DNA of 56,787 nt, from the NCBI GenBank assembly GCA_020061585.1, contig JAGUXX010000261.1, forward strand, positions 1 to 56,787, given 5' to 3'. The DNA is from Betaproteobacteria bacterium. Its GTDB lineage: Bacteria > Pseudomonadota > Gammaproteobacteria > Burkholderiales > Thiobacillaceae. Positions 45,412 through 52,976 of this stretch are shown here, in pieces (positions within the stretch are counted from its first letter, which is position 1; each line of letters opens with the position of its first letter). Made by a program: the position numbers and the translations under genes. Under the pieces are notes generated by a model. It did no database searches. It was not told the DNA's origin and saw only the letters and a program-made list of their open reading frames with translations.

Positions 45412-45481
45412 TTGCAACGGTATATGTTGATGCGCTATTGTTTCGGCATCTGACGAAGCTTTCAGTCGTCTGTTTCGGAAT
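45412..45481 (+). promoter_or_regulatory. parM promoter region with shared motif and direct repeats
   Basis: GCAACGGTATAT (45414-45425) matches the ssb motif over 12 bases and is in the same orientation to its gene. TGTTTCGGCAT (45439-45449) and TGTTTCGGAAT (45471-45481) are direct repeats 32 bp apart, a candidate centromere or operator for the parM system. A third TGTTTCGGAAT lies at 48713-48723. Confidence 0.55.
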
Positions 45482-45518
45482 TCAGCAGCCGTCTCAAGTC
45501 ACCCCATGAGGAGCAAAA

Positions 45519-46514
45519 ATGCCAACTGCAAACAACGTGATCGGCCTGGACATCGGGCACTCCGCCGTCAAGATCGCGTGTTACACCCAGGACGAGAAGG
45601 AGCGCCAGATCCTCTTCCCGTCCATCGCCGTGCCAGCCTTCACCATTTCGGATGATGGCGAGGCTCGACGTGCCGCGCGGGAAACCGTAATGGTGGGAAG
45701 CCGGCCCTATTTCTTCGGTGAGACGGCTCGCACCCAGGGGGGTACGTCACAGGGCCTGTCGGAAGACTGGGTCGACACCCCGGAACACATGGCGCTTCTG
45801 AAGGGGGCGTTGAAGTGCGTCCAGGATGAGGTCGGACTGCCTGAAAACGCCATGCTGGTCATGGGGCTGCCGACGCATCTGTTTTCCCGCCAGCGTGATC
45901 GTCTGAAGCAACTGGCCGGCGAGGCCTACAAGGGCGAGATCAAGGTGGTTCCCCAGCCTTTCGCGCCATTCCAGATGATGATGCTCGACCGGTTGGGGAA
46001 CCCCTCTCCGGTTCGCTCCATGATGGAAGAATCCTGGGGCGTCATCGAGGTGGGCTACTACTCCACCGATTTCATGCTGATGCAGCGTGGTCGTTGGGTG
46101 GAAAAAGCCTCCGGCTCTTGCGCAGGCGTGCGGGTCGCCGCCGATCACCTGGCGCGCATGCTGGCCGAGAAGGGGCTGACCGTCGACCTGCCCGAATGCG
46201 AAGAAGCGTTGCAAACCCGGCGCATCCTGGACTTCGGGCGCAAGACCGATGTGGGCCATGAAGTGGACCAATCCGTTGCACTGGTCGTCACCGAGGTCAT
46301 CGACACCGCGACCCGCCTCATGGAGCCCTATGTCCGCAAGCTGGATGGCGTCCTGGTCGCTGGCGGCGGCGCGCCTATCGTTCACCCCCGCATCCAGGAG
46401 AAGTGGCCGCATGCCCACATGGCCAACAAGCCGCGTCTGGCCGTGGCGGAAGGGATGCGCCGCTTCGGCATGGCGCTGTTGCGCGCGCGTGAGCTTCAAG
46501 GCGTGAGCGTCTGA
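45519..46514 (+). CDS. parM: ParM/StbA-like actin ATPase for plasmid partition
   Basis: A 331-aa actin-like protein. Phosphate-1 loop NVIGLDIGHSAVKIACY, phosphate-2-like WGVIEVGYYSTDFMLMQRG, and the adenosine motif LDGVLVAGGGAPIV are in order. The length is typical of ParM/StbA. It should form filaments that push plasmid copies apart. GAGGAG lies just before the ATG. The partner gene follows after 10 nt. Confidence 0.9.
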   Translation: MPTANNVIGLDIGHSAVKIACYTQDEKERQILFPSIAVPAFTISDDGEARRAARETVMVGSRPYFFGETARTQGGTSQGLSEDWVDTPEHMALLKGALKCVQDEVGLPENAMLVMGLPTHLFSRQRDRLKQLAGEAYKGEIKVVPQPFAPFQMMMLDRLGNPSPVRSMMEESWGVIEVGYYSTDFMLMQRGRWVEKASGSCAGVRVAADHLARMLAEKGLTVDLPECEEALQTRRILDFGRKTDVGHEVDQSVALVVTEVIDTATRLMEPYVRKLDGVLVAGGGAPIVHPRIQEKWPHAHMANKPRLAVAEGMRRFGMALLRARELQGVSV

Positions 46515-46524
46515 ACCGGAGGCA

Positions 46525-46911
46525 ATGATGGGAATCTGGGTCAGGGGTGGCGAGCCCCCCGATGAAATCAAGGTCACCTTCGTGGTCAACGCCAGGAAAG
46601 ACCCCGAACTGGCCGCATGGCTTTGGGCGCTGCCCTACCGAGGGACTTCCGCGTCGGTGCGCGACATCCTGAGCGCTGCGGCCCGCCGACTAGGGCTGCC
46701 AGCAGCGGCGGCTGTCACGTCTGTTGCTCGGATTTCAACGGCCCCGGAGGCGGTGGCCCCGTCGGGCAAGGATTCGACTCTCCCGCAATCGGCCGCTCCA
46801 GCGTCTTCTTCGAAGATGGATGACGACCAGAGCGTTACCGATGCGGTTGGCAACGAGGGCATGACAGACGCCGTGGTGAAGCTGATGCGGGAGATGGACG
46901 ATGAGTTCTGA
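46525..46911 (+). CDS. Partition partner of ParM (StbB/ParR-like)
   Basis: A 128-aa protein. The N-terminal part (IKVTFVVNARKDPELAAWLW, ALPYRGTSASVRDILSAAAR) fits StbB/ParR-like adaptors with a small DNA-binding region. The middle is an Ala/Pro/Ser linker and the C-terminus an acidic helix (DAVVKLMREMDDEF) that could bind ParM, as ParR tails do. Function assigned mainly by operon position. Confidence 0.72.
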   Translation: MMGIWVRGGEPPDEIKVTFVVNARKDPELAAWLWALPYRGTSASVRDILSAAARRLGLPAAAAVTSVARISTAPEAVAPSGKDSTLPQSAAPASSSKMDDDQSVTDAVGNEGMTDAVVKLMREMDDEF

Positions 46912-46976
46912 GCAACCGGCACAGCCAACCTCCCCCTGCAGGGAGAGGAAGCAGTTCGGACTTTTCAGGGCCCGGA

Positions 46977-47513
46977 TTACGAAGCCCGCTTCGCCTTCGC
47001 CTGAGTCCCCTTCGGGATCAGGGTCCAATCCAGCCAGGTCGTCTTCGCGGCCTGCTCGTAAAGCATACAAATCAGCAAACGGGCTTCCTGCGGGGTCTGC
47101 TGCCAAACATCGTCGCTAAGCGCGAGTCCGCACCACATCGCGTCATGAACCATCGCCTCCCTCACCTGCGCCACCCGCTCATCCAGCGTGGGCGTCAACA
47201 CGAAGTCCTCAATGCTCAATGCGCCGGCCAGCAAATAGGCTTGAGCTACGGGAATGGCCATGTATTCGGCTGCGCGCACCAGGGTCTCGCGCCCGATCTG
47301 AAAAATGGGTTTCTCGCCACTCGCGAGCTTCATCAGATAGACGTAGGTGATGCCCAGCGACTCGGCCAATTGATGGGTTGTTTGACCACGTTTGGCCATT
47401 TCGTCCCACAACTGCGAGATCAAGGCCGCACCGGGGGGCGTGGCTTGCGCTTCAACCTGAGGGGGCTTGCTTACGCGAGATTTGGAGGGGGGTTGCTTTT
47501 TTTGAGTCGCCAT
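46977..47513 (-). CDS. HTH (XRE/Cro-like) regulator
   Basis: A 178-aa protein. A basic Pro/Lys-rich N-terminus (KKQPPSKSRVSKPP) precedes a helix-turn-helix domain: LISQLWDEMAKRGQTTHQLA, ESLGITYVYLMKLASGEKPI. The C-terminal half is helical (FVLTPTLDERVAQVREAMVH). ATG 47513 was taken over an in-frame upstream start at 47612. It is divergent from the gene at 47654 and could control both it and the backbone promoters. Confidence 0.82.
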   Translation of the reverse strand: MATQKKQPPSKSRVSKPPQVEAQATPPGAALISQLWDEMAKRGQTTHQLAESLGITYVYLMKLASGEKPIFQIGRETLVRAAEYMAIPVAQAYLLAGALSIEDFVLTPTLDERVAQVREAMVHDAMWCGLALSDDVWQQTPQEARLLICMLYEQAAKTTWLDWTLIPKGTQAKAKRAS

Positions 47514-47607
47514 ACCGGTCACCTTAGTCGAGGCAGGAAAGCCATGGGGTCTCATCAAGAAACCCTGCGGCCACTGTGCAAAAACCATACGTGCAAACGT
47601 TTTTTTA

Positions 47608-47634
47608 GGCAATGCAATTCATTGCCGTTTTTTT
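47608..47634 (+). promoter_or_regulatory. Terminator-like hairpin in the leader of 47654
   Basis: GGCAATG (47608-47614) and CATTGCC (47620-47626) form a perfect 7-bp stem around CAATT and are followed by GTTTTTTT. It lies 28 nt before the ATG and just before the ribosome site, so it could act as an attenuator. A second T-run precedes it (47600-47606). Confidence 0.65.
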
Positions 47635-47653
47635 ATCAATGGAGGGTTTCATC

Positions 47654-48625
47654 ATGCTCAAGAGTGGCAGTTCCCGCGTCGCGGCGGCGCACAAGTATGT
47701 CAACGCCATGCTCAACGTCACCTATATCACCGGGTTCGTGCGTAAGCCCGAGGGGCGTTCTTTCCTGATCCAGCAGAAAAGCGAATCGGCCGATCTGGTA
47801 CACGCCATCCCCGTGCAAGTGGGCGATGGAATTGCCGTGCCACGCGAGTTCACGCCGATCACGGTCACCTGCCATGTTTACGGCGCCAGGTCGCAGGACG
47901 GGCTGCGCAATGCGGAACTGCGTGTAATCGACATGCGCACCCCGTCCACCCGCTCGATGCCGCTCTGGCTGGCCTGGAATGCGTCCATGCCGGAGGGCAT
48001 CAAGCTGGATGGGTTCAACCCGTTCCGCGCTGGCGTTATCCAGTCCGAATATGCCGGGCAGGATGAAGCGCCGGATGACCCGTTGCGCCTGATCCTGGAA
48101 GCCACACGTGGCCGGTTGGATACGCGCTTGGGGGATAACGCCAACGTGGCGATGCTGGCCGGGGTGGTGGAAGGCGCCGCCTACATCAAGCCCACCGAGC
48201 ACCAGCAAGGCTACATCGCCGCGCTGGTCCGGCAGCACAAGAATCCGGACCAGAGCATCCCGGTCAGGCTCTACTCCAACAAACCCCAGTCTCACCTGTC
48301 GTCCATCTGCATCGGCGCGCCGGTCAAGGTGGTGGGCCAGATCCGGGTGAAGCTGATACACGGTGAGCCGGAATCGGCAGGTGATGCCCCCACGATTCTG
48401 GGCAGGCAGCTTTACATCCGCTGCGGGGAGTTTTCGGTGGTGCAGCGTGGGACGGAGGAACACCCTGGCGACATCCGTTTCCCCTTGCCAGAGTGGTGGC
48501 ACGAAATGGTTCAGCGTCGTCGGGATGAGTCGCAGATCGAGAAAGCTGCACGACCTGACGCCAGACCGGGGCCGGCGAACAGTGTGCCTGTGACGTCGGC
48601 CATCGTGGCTGACCCATCTCTCTGA
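47654..48625 (+). CDS. Unknown 323-aa plasmid protein
   Basis: A 323-aa protein. ATG 47654 with GGAGGG 7 nt upstream is the clear start, although the frame is open earlier. It is beta-rich: AMLNVTYITGFVRKPEGRSF, PREFTPITVTCHVYGARSQD, ANVAMLAGVVEGAAYIKPTE and SSICIGAPVKVVGQIRVKLI read like repeated OB-fold-like strands. The C-terminus is a charged linker. A nucleic-acid-binding role is possible; no family recognised. Confidence 0.78.
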   Translation: MLKSGSSRVAAAHKYVNAMLNVTYITGFVRKPEGRSFLIQQKSESADLVHAIPVQVGDGIAVPREFTPITVTCHVYGARSQDGLRNAELRVIDMRTPSTRSMPLWLAWNASMPEGIKLDGFNPFRAGVIQSEYAGQDEAPDDPLRLILEATRGRLDTRLGDNANVAMLAGVVEGAAYIKPTEHQQGYIAALVRQHKNPDQSIPVRLYSNKPQSHLSSICIGAPVKVVGQIRVKLIHGEPESAGDAPTILGRQLYIRCGEFSVVQRGTEEHPGDIRFPLPEWWHEMVQRRRDESQIEKAARPDARPGPANSVPVTSAIVADPSL

Positions 48626-48728
48626 ACGGTATTCAAATTGCCATGACTAACACCCCCACCCCGTCCGTAGACACCTCAGCAGCCGATTCAGGCGCCCAAC
48701 TCATCGGAATACTGTTTCGGAATGCTGA

Positions 48729-48778
48729 TGTCTGTATTCGATGATGGATCAAGCATGTCCCTCATCTGAATACAGACA
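48729..48778. repeat. Long inverted repeat downstream of 47654 gene
   Basis: TGTCTGTATTC (48729-48739) and GAATACAGACA (48768-48778) are perfect; GATGA and TCATC extend the stem to 16 bp with one bulged T. No T-run follows, so it is not a standard terminator. The 280-nt gap it sits in has no gene and also contains TGTTTCGGAAT (48713-48723). Confidence 0.75.
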
Positions 48779-48847
48779 CAGACTGGAGGAGAGCAGGTTT
48801 CGTCACGGGGTGGCCACCCTCCCCGCCTTTATCAGCCCACGTTTGCC

Positions 48848-48902
48848 CTACTCCCTTTCGAAATCAACCGCGCCTTGGGGGCGCAAATCGAAAGGAGAGT
48901 AG
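48848..48902 (+). promoter_or_regulatory. Leader RNA copy 8 (class I, best-formed)
   Basis: CTACTCCCTTTCGA (48848-48861) pairs with TCGAAAGGAGAGTAG (48888-48902), 14 bp with one bulged A, enclosing a GC hairpin (CGCCTTGGGGGCG). The ribosome site is in the right arm, 2 nt before the ATG region. The upstream terminator is degenerate (GGGGTGGCCACCCT) and ATCGCC reads ATCAGCC. Confidence 0.9.
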
Positions 48903-48904
48903 TC

Positions 48905-49495
48905 ATGGAAGAAGTGAAACAACTATTTAGCGTCATCGTCAGTGCTGACGCCTGGTACATCGCTGGTAGCCCTTTGCTGGGCAACATCACCAACAGGGAT
49001 GAGCCCACGGGCAACCCGGAAAACGAAGTGCTGCACTTCACCTGGGTCGGCGACGAACATGGCACGGAATACTCGGAGAGCATCACCGAGGAAGACCTGG
49101 CCAACGCCACCGTCAACGGCAACACCATCACGATCAGTGACCCGGATGGAGATTTCGACATCCAGCTTTACCGCTTGGCCCCGGTCGAAATCAACCTGGC
49201 GCCACCATCCACTGCTTCGCAGGGCGCAGAGGAACGCAACACCAACAATCAGGACTGGGCAACGTTGTTCATGCAGGAATTGCTGGATTCCGTGGAAACC
49301 CTGTCCAGCATTGCTGAACAACACGGTGCACGTACCTTGGCCGATCTCATGTACCTGCAAAACGCGATCCTGAGCGGTGGTTTCATTGACCACTACCCAG
49401 GGGAGTCGAAGGTACTTGAGATCGCCAGGGACTTGCCGTCCGGCGGGCAGTGGTCGAAGTTCATCGCAGTCGAGTATTTGGCCTCTGAAACCTGA
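48905..49495 (+). CDS. Unknown 196-aa acidic protein with structured leader
   Basis: A 196-aa acidic protein. The first half is beta-rich (KQLFSVIVSADAWYIAGSPL; NEVLHFTWVGDEHGTEYSES), the second helical (QDWATLFMQELLDSVETLSS). ATG 48905 directly follows leader copy 8; the open frame upstream is leader sequence. No family recognised. Confidence 0.75.
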   Translation: MEEVKQLFSVIVSADAWYIAGSPLLGNITNRDEPTGNPENEVLHFTWVGDEHGTEYSESITEEDLANATVNGNTITISDPDGDFDIQLYRLAPVEINLAPPSTASQGAEERNTNNQDWATLFMQELLDSVETLSSIAEQHGARTLADLMYLQNAILSGGFIDHYPGESKVLEIARDLPSGGQWSKFIAVEYLASET

Positions 49496-49540
49496 GCATC
49501 AACCACCCACGAGGGGTCTTTGGCCCCTCCGGGCCGGGAC

Positions 49541-49565
49541 TCCTTCTAAATTTTCAAGAAGGAGA
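49541..49565 (+). promoter_or_regulatory. Short Shine-Dalgarno hairpin
   Basis: CTCCTTCT (49541-49548) pairs perfectly with AGAAGGAG (49558-49565), 6 nt before ATG 49572. It uses the same core as the long leaders without the rest. A GAGGGG/CCCCTC hairpin (49512-49530) lies before it. Confidence 0.7.
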
Positions 49566-49571
49566 AACAAG

Positions 49572-49976
49572 ATGACCAAGGTCTATTTGGAAGCCTACGC
49601 CTGCGATGACTACGGCGATGGCCCCACCTTCGCGGAACTGGAAGTCACGCCCGAGTTTTGCGCCCGTCTGCAACGCCTTGCTGCACTCTGCACCGAACAT
49701 CAACTCACCGAGCTGCGTGTATCCGACGGCCCTGATGCTTGGGGGCCTGGCGACGTTGAGCAGGAAATGCGCTTCACGATGCCGGAATTGGTGGTTGCTG
49801 GTGACAGCTTCTGGTTTACGGACCATCCGAAGCATGCCAATTACAGCGTGGAAACCCGCGCCATCGGGATCACCAAATTTTGCGATGCCGTCGCAAATCA
49901 AGAGTGTTCTGATCCGCTGTTCTTTGGGGATGATGTTGAGGCCCTGAGGGATTGCGTTGCAGACAACGTCAGGTAG
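49572..49976 (+). CDS. Unknown 134-aa acidic protein
   Basis: A 134-aa acidic protein (KVYLEAYACDDYGDGPTFAE; FCARLQRLAALCTEHQLTEL; DSFWFTDHPKHANYSVETRA). ATG 49572 with GGAG in a small hairpin. It lies between two leader-linked genes in the same direction. No family recognised. Confidence 0.75.
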   Translation: MTKVYLEAYACDDYGDGPTFAELEVTPEFCARLQRLAALCTEHQLTELRVSDGPDAWGPGDVEQEMRFTMPELVVAGDSFWFTDHPKHANYSVETRAIGITKFCDAVANQECSDPLFFGDDVEALRDCVADNVR

Positions 49977-50017
49977 TGGACTTACGTCCATTCAGCTCTT
50001 GTTGAAATACCCCTCAA

Positions 50018-50050
50018 CCTCGCCCGGTCTCTGACCTGGCGAGGTTTTTT
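50018..50050 (+). terminator. Family terminator T9
   Basis: CCTCGCC/GGCGAGG with inner CGGTCTCTGACC, six T and ATCGCCTGCTG. The C-T/A-G change keeps pairing, a compensatory difference from the other copies. Confidence 0.92.
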
Positions 50051-50067
50051 ATCGCCTGCTGGTTTCC

Positions 50068-50164
50068 CTACTCCCTTCTGAAACCGAATCGCCGGCATGG
50101 GGTTTTCCATCGCCGGCTTTACCCAACCAGCCGCCCGTGGGGGTGGCTTCCAGAAGGAGAGTAG
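50068..50164 (+). promoter_or_regulatory. Leader RNA copy 9 (class II)
   Basis: CTACTCCCTTCTG (50068-50080) pairs with CAGAAGGAGAGTAG (50151-50164), 13 bp with one bulged A. Inner hairpins: GCCGGC-ATGG...CCAT-CGCCGGC and a GCCCGTGGGGGTGGC element. Same class as the copies before the MoxR/CobS-like ATPase and the zinc-ribbon protein. Confidence 0.92.
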
Positions 50165-50166
50165 TC

Positions 50167-51108
50167 ATGAGCATCAACATCCAGGAGTTCATCGAGAAGG
50201 TCAACGTTGTCGCAGTGGATGCCGCCGTGTATTCGGGGAAAGTCTCGCGCGATCTGGCCGACGATCCCGAGGTCTTTACCTCAGGCTCGTTGAAAGTGAT
50301 CGACCCGGCCTTGTTGAGGCCCTTCACGGCCTACAAGCAGGCGGCGATGCGGGCTTGCCGTAATACGGGTGTGGGGTTTCTGAACGGCTTCGCTGTGCCG
50401 GATTCCCATGTGGAACCGCTGCTTCATGTGTTGTCGCAGATCGCCTCGAAGTTTGAGCAAGCGCGGACAGATTTCCTGTCGAAGTACCTGGCTGCCGTCG
50501 AGGACTGGGCCAATGCGCATCCCTCCCAAGCATCTGAAATCCGCGCCAAGGCGCAGACCCTATCCTATGTGGAGAAGGCATTGCGCTTCGGCATCGGCGT
50601 CTTCAAGGTGCAGCCCCAGGCCATTCCCGTCAGCCTCTCGGTCCAGGATGCAATCGGCCATGAGGTAGGCGGCATCGTGGGGCAACTCGCCCACGAAGTC
50701 GCTCAGGATGTCCGCGACACATGGAGTCCGAAAGCGGATGGCGTGACCCAGAAAATCCGGGGGCTGCTCAACCGGGTTGCCGAGAAGTGCCACAGCCTGG
50801 CGTTCCTGGATGGCAAGGTCGGCCGTATCGCTCACTTCGTGGACGAGATCGCGGCGGCGTTGCCATCCAACGGCAGGATCGTTGGCCGGGACTTCCTGAT
50901 GCTTTCCGGGCTGATGGAGATTCTTTCCGATCCCGGCAGACTCCTGGCAGAGTCGAAGCTGGAGATCATCCTGGCAGACGAACCTTCAGCCGAAATGGGT
51001 GAAGTTGAGCTGGAAGTCGAAGTTGACGAATCTTTCGTCGAAACCGACATGACACCGGCTCTACCTCCCATTGCGCCGGTGGTCGGCCGCAATGCCTACG
51101 CCTGGTGA
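50167..51108 (+). CDS. DUF3150 family protein
   Basis: A 313-aa protein matching the DUF3150 pattern: VVAVDAAVYSGKVSRDLADD; NTGVGFLNGFAVPDSHVEPL; VEDWANAHPSQASEIRAKAQ; KIRGLLNRVAEKCHSLAFLD. It ends GRNAYAW, like the ATPase-coupled protein at 31818. DUF3150 genes are often beside CobS-like ATPase genes on plasmids; here they are 17 kb apart but share a class II leader. Start 50167; the open frame to 50137 is leader. Function unknown. Confidence 0.87.
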   Translation: MSINIQEFIEKVNVVAVDAAVYSGKVSRDLADDPEVFTSGSLKVIDPALLRPFTAYKQAAMRACRNTGVGFLNGFAVPDSHVEPLLHVLSQIASKFEQARTDFLSKYLAAVEDWANAHPSQASEIRAKAQTLSYVEKALRFGIGVFKVQPQAIPVSLSVQDAIGHEVGGIVGQLAHEVAQDVRDTWSPKADGVTQKIRGLLNRVAEKCHSLAFLDGKVGRIAHFVDEIAAALPSNGRIVGRDFLMLSGLMEILSDPGRLLAESKLEIILADEPSAEMGEVELEVEVDESFVETDMTPALPPIAPVVGRNAYAW

Positions 51109-51143
51109 GAATGGATTGGCACTTGTGTATTAGCTTCACCCAA

Positions 51144-51176
51144 CCCCGCCCGGTCTCTGACCTGGTGGGGTTTTTT
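51144..51176 (+). terminator. Family terminator T10
   Basis: CCCCGCC-CGGTCTCTGACCT-GGTGGGG then six T. It ends the DUF3150 gene. It is followed by ATGGGC rather than ATCGCC and no leader. Confidence 0.9.
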
Positions 51177-51873
51177 ATGGGCAACCGGAATGGCGAGTTG
51201 AAAAAGGGAAATTGGGCTGCTGCCTGGACCAAAATGTTCAATGTCGAAGCTTGGTTTTCAGCGTCAGGAGCAACCAGGAAAAGTAACTGACTGAGCGTGA
51301 AAATGCGTTTCTGGAAGGCTGGTGTAGATCAGTAAGCTGCCGGCCGTTGGCTTAGGATGTCCGTCAAATCCTCGGCCATTGCCGACATTGGCGGCATGCG
51401 TCTTGAGAGTCTGCCCCTCATCGCATTGCCGACATACGATGTAGTCCGCCGGAAGATTCAGGGGGGACGCGTCCAGGTGACCGCTTACCGAAAATCGCCA
51501 ATCACCCTATCGGGTCATGCCATCCACACTCAGTCTGCAATGTGTCTCAAAAGCAGATCTTCAGAATTGGCTGGAGAAAAACCATGATTCCTTCAATAAC
51601 ATAGGAACCTGTCATGGAATCCACTCAACACCGTGAGCCCTGGAATAAAGGCAAGCTGGTCGGTCAGAAGCCACCACTGAGGCCGAAGGACATCTGGGCG
51701 ATCCGAATTTCAGCTACAAAACGCCCATCAGGTTCGTGACTTGACGAACTTCGATGCGCAGCAGCGACTCGGGTAACGGCTGAGGGCGGGCCAGTTCGCA
51801 ACGGGCATCCGTCTTGAGTTCGGCCCCTGAGGCCGGCAATGTTTGCGGCAACGCTTCCGCAAGTGGCGGAATA
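51177..51873. other. Junction region with integrase remnant
   Basis: About 700 nt between the last plasmid-type gene and the TonB operon. No intact gene. It holds the broken integrase start at 51614 and, on the minus strand at 51714-51870, a frame with no recognisable family. It probably marks where two DNA segments were joined. Confidence 0.55.
51614..51739 (+). pseudogene. Truncated tyrosine integrase, N-terminal fragment
   Basis: ATG 51614 starts MESTQHREPWNKGKLVGQKP then PLRPKDIWAIRI, the N-terminus I know from a common plasmid and ICE phage-type integrase. After IRI the frame shifts: in the alternative frame the DNA reads QLQNAHQVRDL, as expected for the intact protein, then it is lost. 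The rest of the integrase is absent. Confidence 0.75.
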
Positions 51874-52611
51874 TCACTCGTCCAGGCGATACGCAACGGG
51901 AATTTCCAAGCGGAGGGGCTGTTCCGACACCAAGGCGGTGCGCATGGCACTGGCGGCATCTTCGAACAGCTTGACGGCGGCGCGATCCAGCGCAGCGAAG
52001 CCGCTGCCCAGCTTCAGCATCACCTCCACACTGCCATCTGGCTGCACTATGGCCTTCAGCACCACCACACCCTCCTGGCCCTGGCGGCGCGCGACCAGGG
52101 GATATTGCTTGAGTTCGGCCAGCTTGGCGCGCAGGCCGGCATACCAGCGCTTCCTGGCCTCGTCGTCCGGGGGGGATGGCGGCACCACGACGGCGACCTT
52201 GGGCGTGGGCGCCTCCACGACCCGAGGCGGGGCTGGCACGGCCATTTCGATCAAGCGCGCAGCGACGGGTGCGGCAACCACCGCCGCCTGGGCCTCTACC
52301 GGTGGTGCCGCGACCTGGGAGGGCGCGGCGACGGCCCGGGTGACCGGCTGTGGCATGACCTGGGCAACGGGTTCTGGTGGCGTAGGCATCGTCGGCCTGG
52401 CCATGGGCGCCGGCGGGGTGGGTTCGGGACGGGAAACCGGTTCGGGCGCGGCAACCGGCGCTTCCGCCGCCGGCATCACCATGGCCACCTCCCAGCGCAT
52501 GGCTGGCGGCGCCTCTTCGGAGCGCGCCAGAGCAACGATCCCGGCCAGCGCCAGACCGTGCAGGAGCACGGAGGTCCCCCAGCCATGAGCCCCGGGAGCG
52601 CCTACCCTCAC
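51874..52611 (-). CDS. tonB: TonB energy transducer
   Basis: A 245-aa TonB: one N-terminal TM helix (GTSVLLHGLALAGIVALA), a long Pro/Ala-rich periplasmic spacer (about 50-150) and the C-terminal TonB domain (LKQYPLVARRQGQEGVVVLK; LGSGFAALDRAAVKLFEDAA). The Y-P pair in KQYPLVAR is the usual TonB mark. It overlaps exbD by 4 nt and transmits proton-motive force to the receptor at 55162. Confidence 0.92.
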   Translation of the reverse strand: MRVGAPGAHGWGTSVLLHGLALAGIVALARSEEAPPAMRWEVAMVMPAAEAPVAAPEPVSRPEPTPPAPMARPTMPTPPEPVAQVMPQPVTRAVAAPSQVAAPPVEAQAAVVAAPVAARLIEMAVPAPPRVVEAPTPKVAVVVPPSPPDDEARKRWYAGLRAKLAELKQYPLVARRQGQEGVVVLKAIVQPDGSVEVMLKLGSGFAALDRAAVKLFEDAASAMRTALVSEQPLRLEIPVAYRLDE

Positions 52612-52976
52612 CGCCGCCTCACTTCCAGGCTGACCTTCTGGAAGCCCAGCGCCTTTACCCGATCCACCAGATCCACGAAGGCCTTCAGTTCCAGTCCCCC
52701 GTCGGCGCGCACCAGCACGGGGGAGGCGCGCGACGCGGCGACCAGGGCGCCGGACAGGTCGGCGACCGGCCGGTCATCCAGATAGATTCGCCTTTCCATG
52801 GTCAAGGTCAGCACCAGGGGAGATTCCTGGCGCGACGGCGCGTGGCGGGCCTCGGCCAGGTCCACCGGAATGCGGCCGGTGGCGATGAAGGTGGCGGTGG
52901 TGAGGACGATGGTGAGCAGCACCAGCATCACGTCCACCAGGGGCACCACGTTGATGGCGTCGATGTCCTCATCCAT
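52608..52976 (-). CDS. exbD: ExbD-like proton channel subunit
   Basis: A 122-aa protein. INVVPLVDVMLVLLTIVLTT has the single TM helix with the proton-carrying Asp (VDVMLVLL). The periplasmic domain (VLTLTMERRIYLDDRPV; FVDLVDRVKALGFQKVSL) is standard. ATG 52976 overlaps exbB by 8 nt; an in-frame start at 53000 is less likely. Confidence 0.93.
   Translation of the reverse strand: MDEDIDAINVVPLVDVMLVLLTIVLTTATFIATGRIPVDLAEARHAPSRQESPLVLTLTMERRIYLDDRPVADLSGALVAASRASPVLVRADGGLELKAFVDLVDRVKALGFQKVSLEVRRR

Noticed and set aside
46901-47119. A 72-codon plus-strand frame after the ParM partner gene
   Set aside because: It overlaps the partner gene end and the opposite-strand HTH gene; Pro/Ser/Arg-rich with no ribosome site.
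51105-51290. A 61-codon frame running through terminator T10
   Set aside because: It reads through an intrinsic terminator and has no ribosome site or family pattern.
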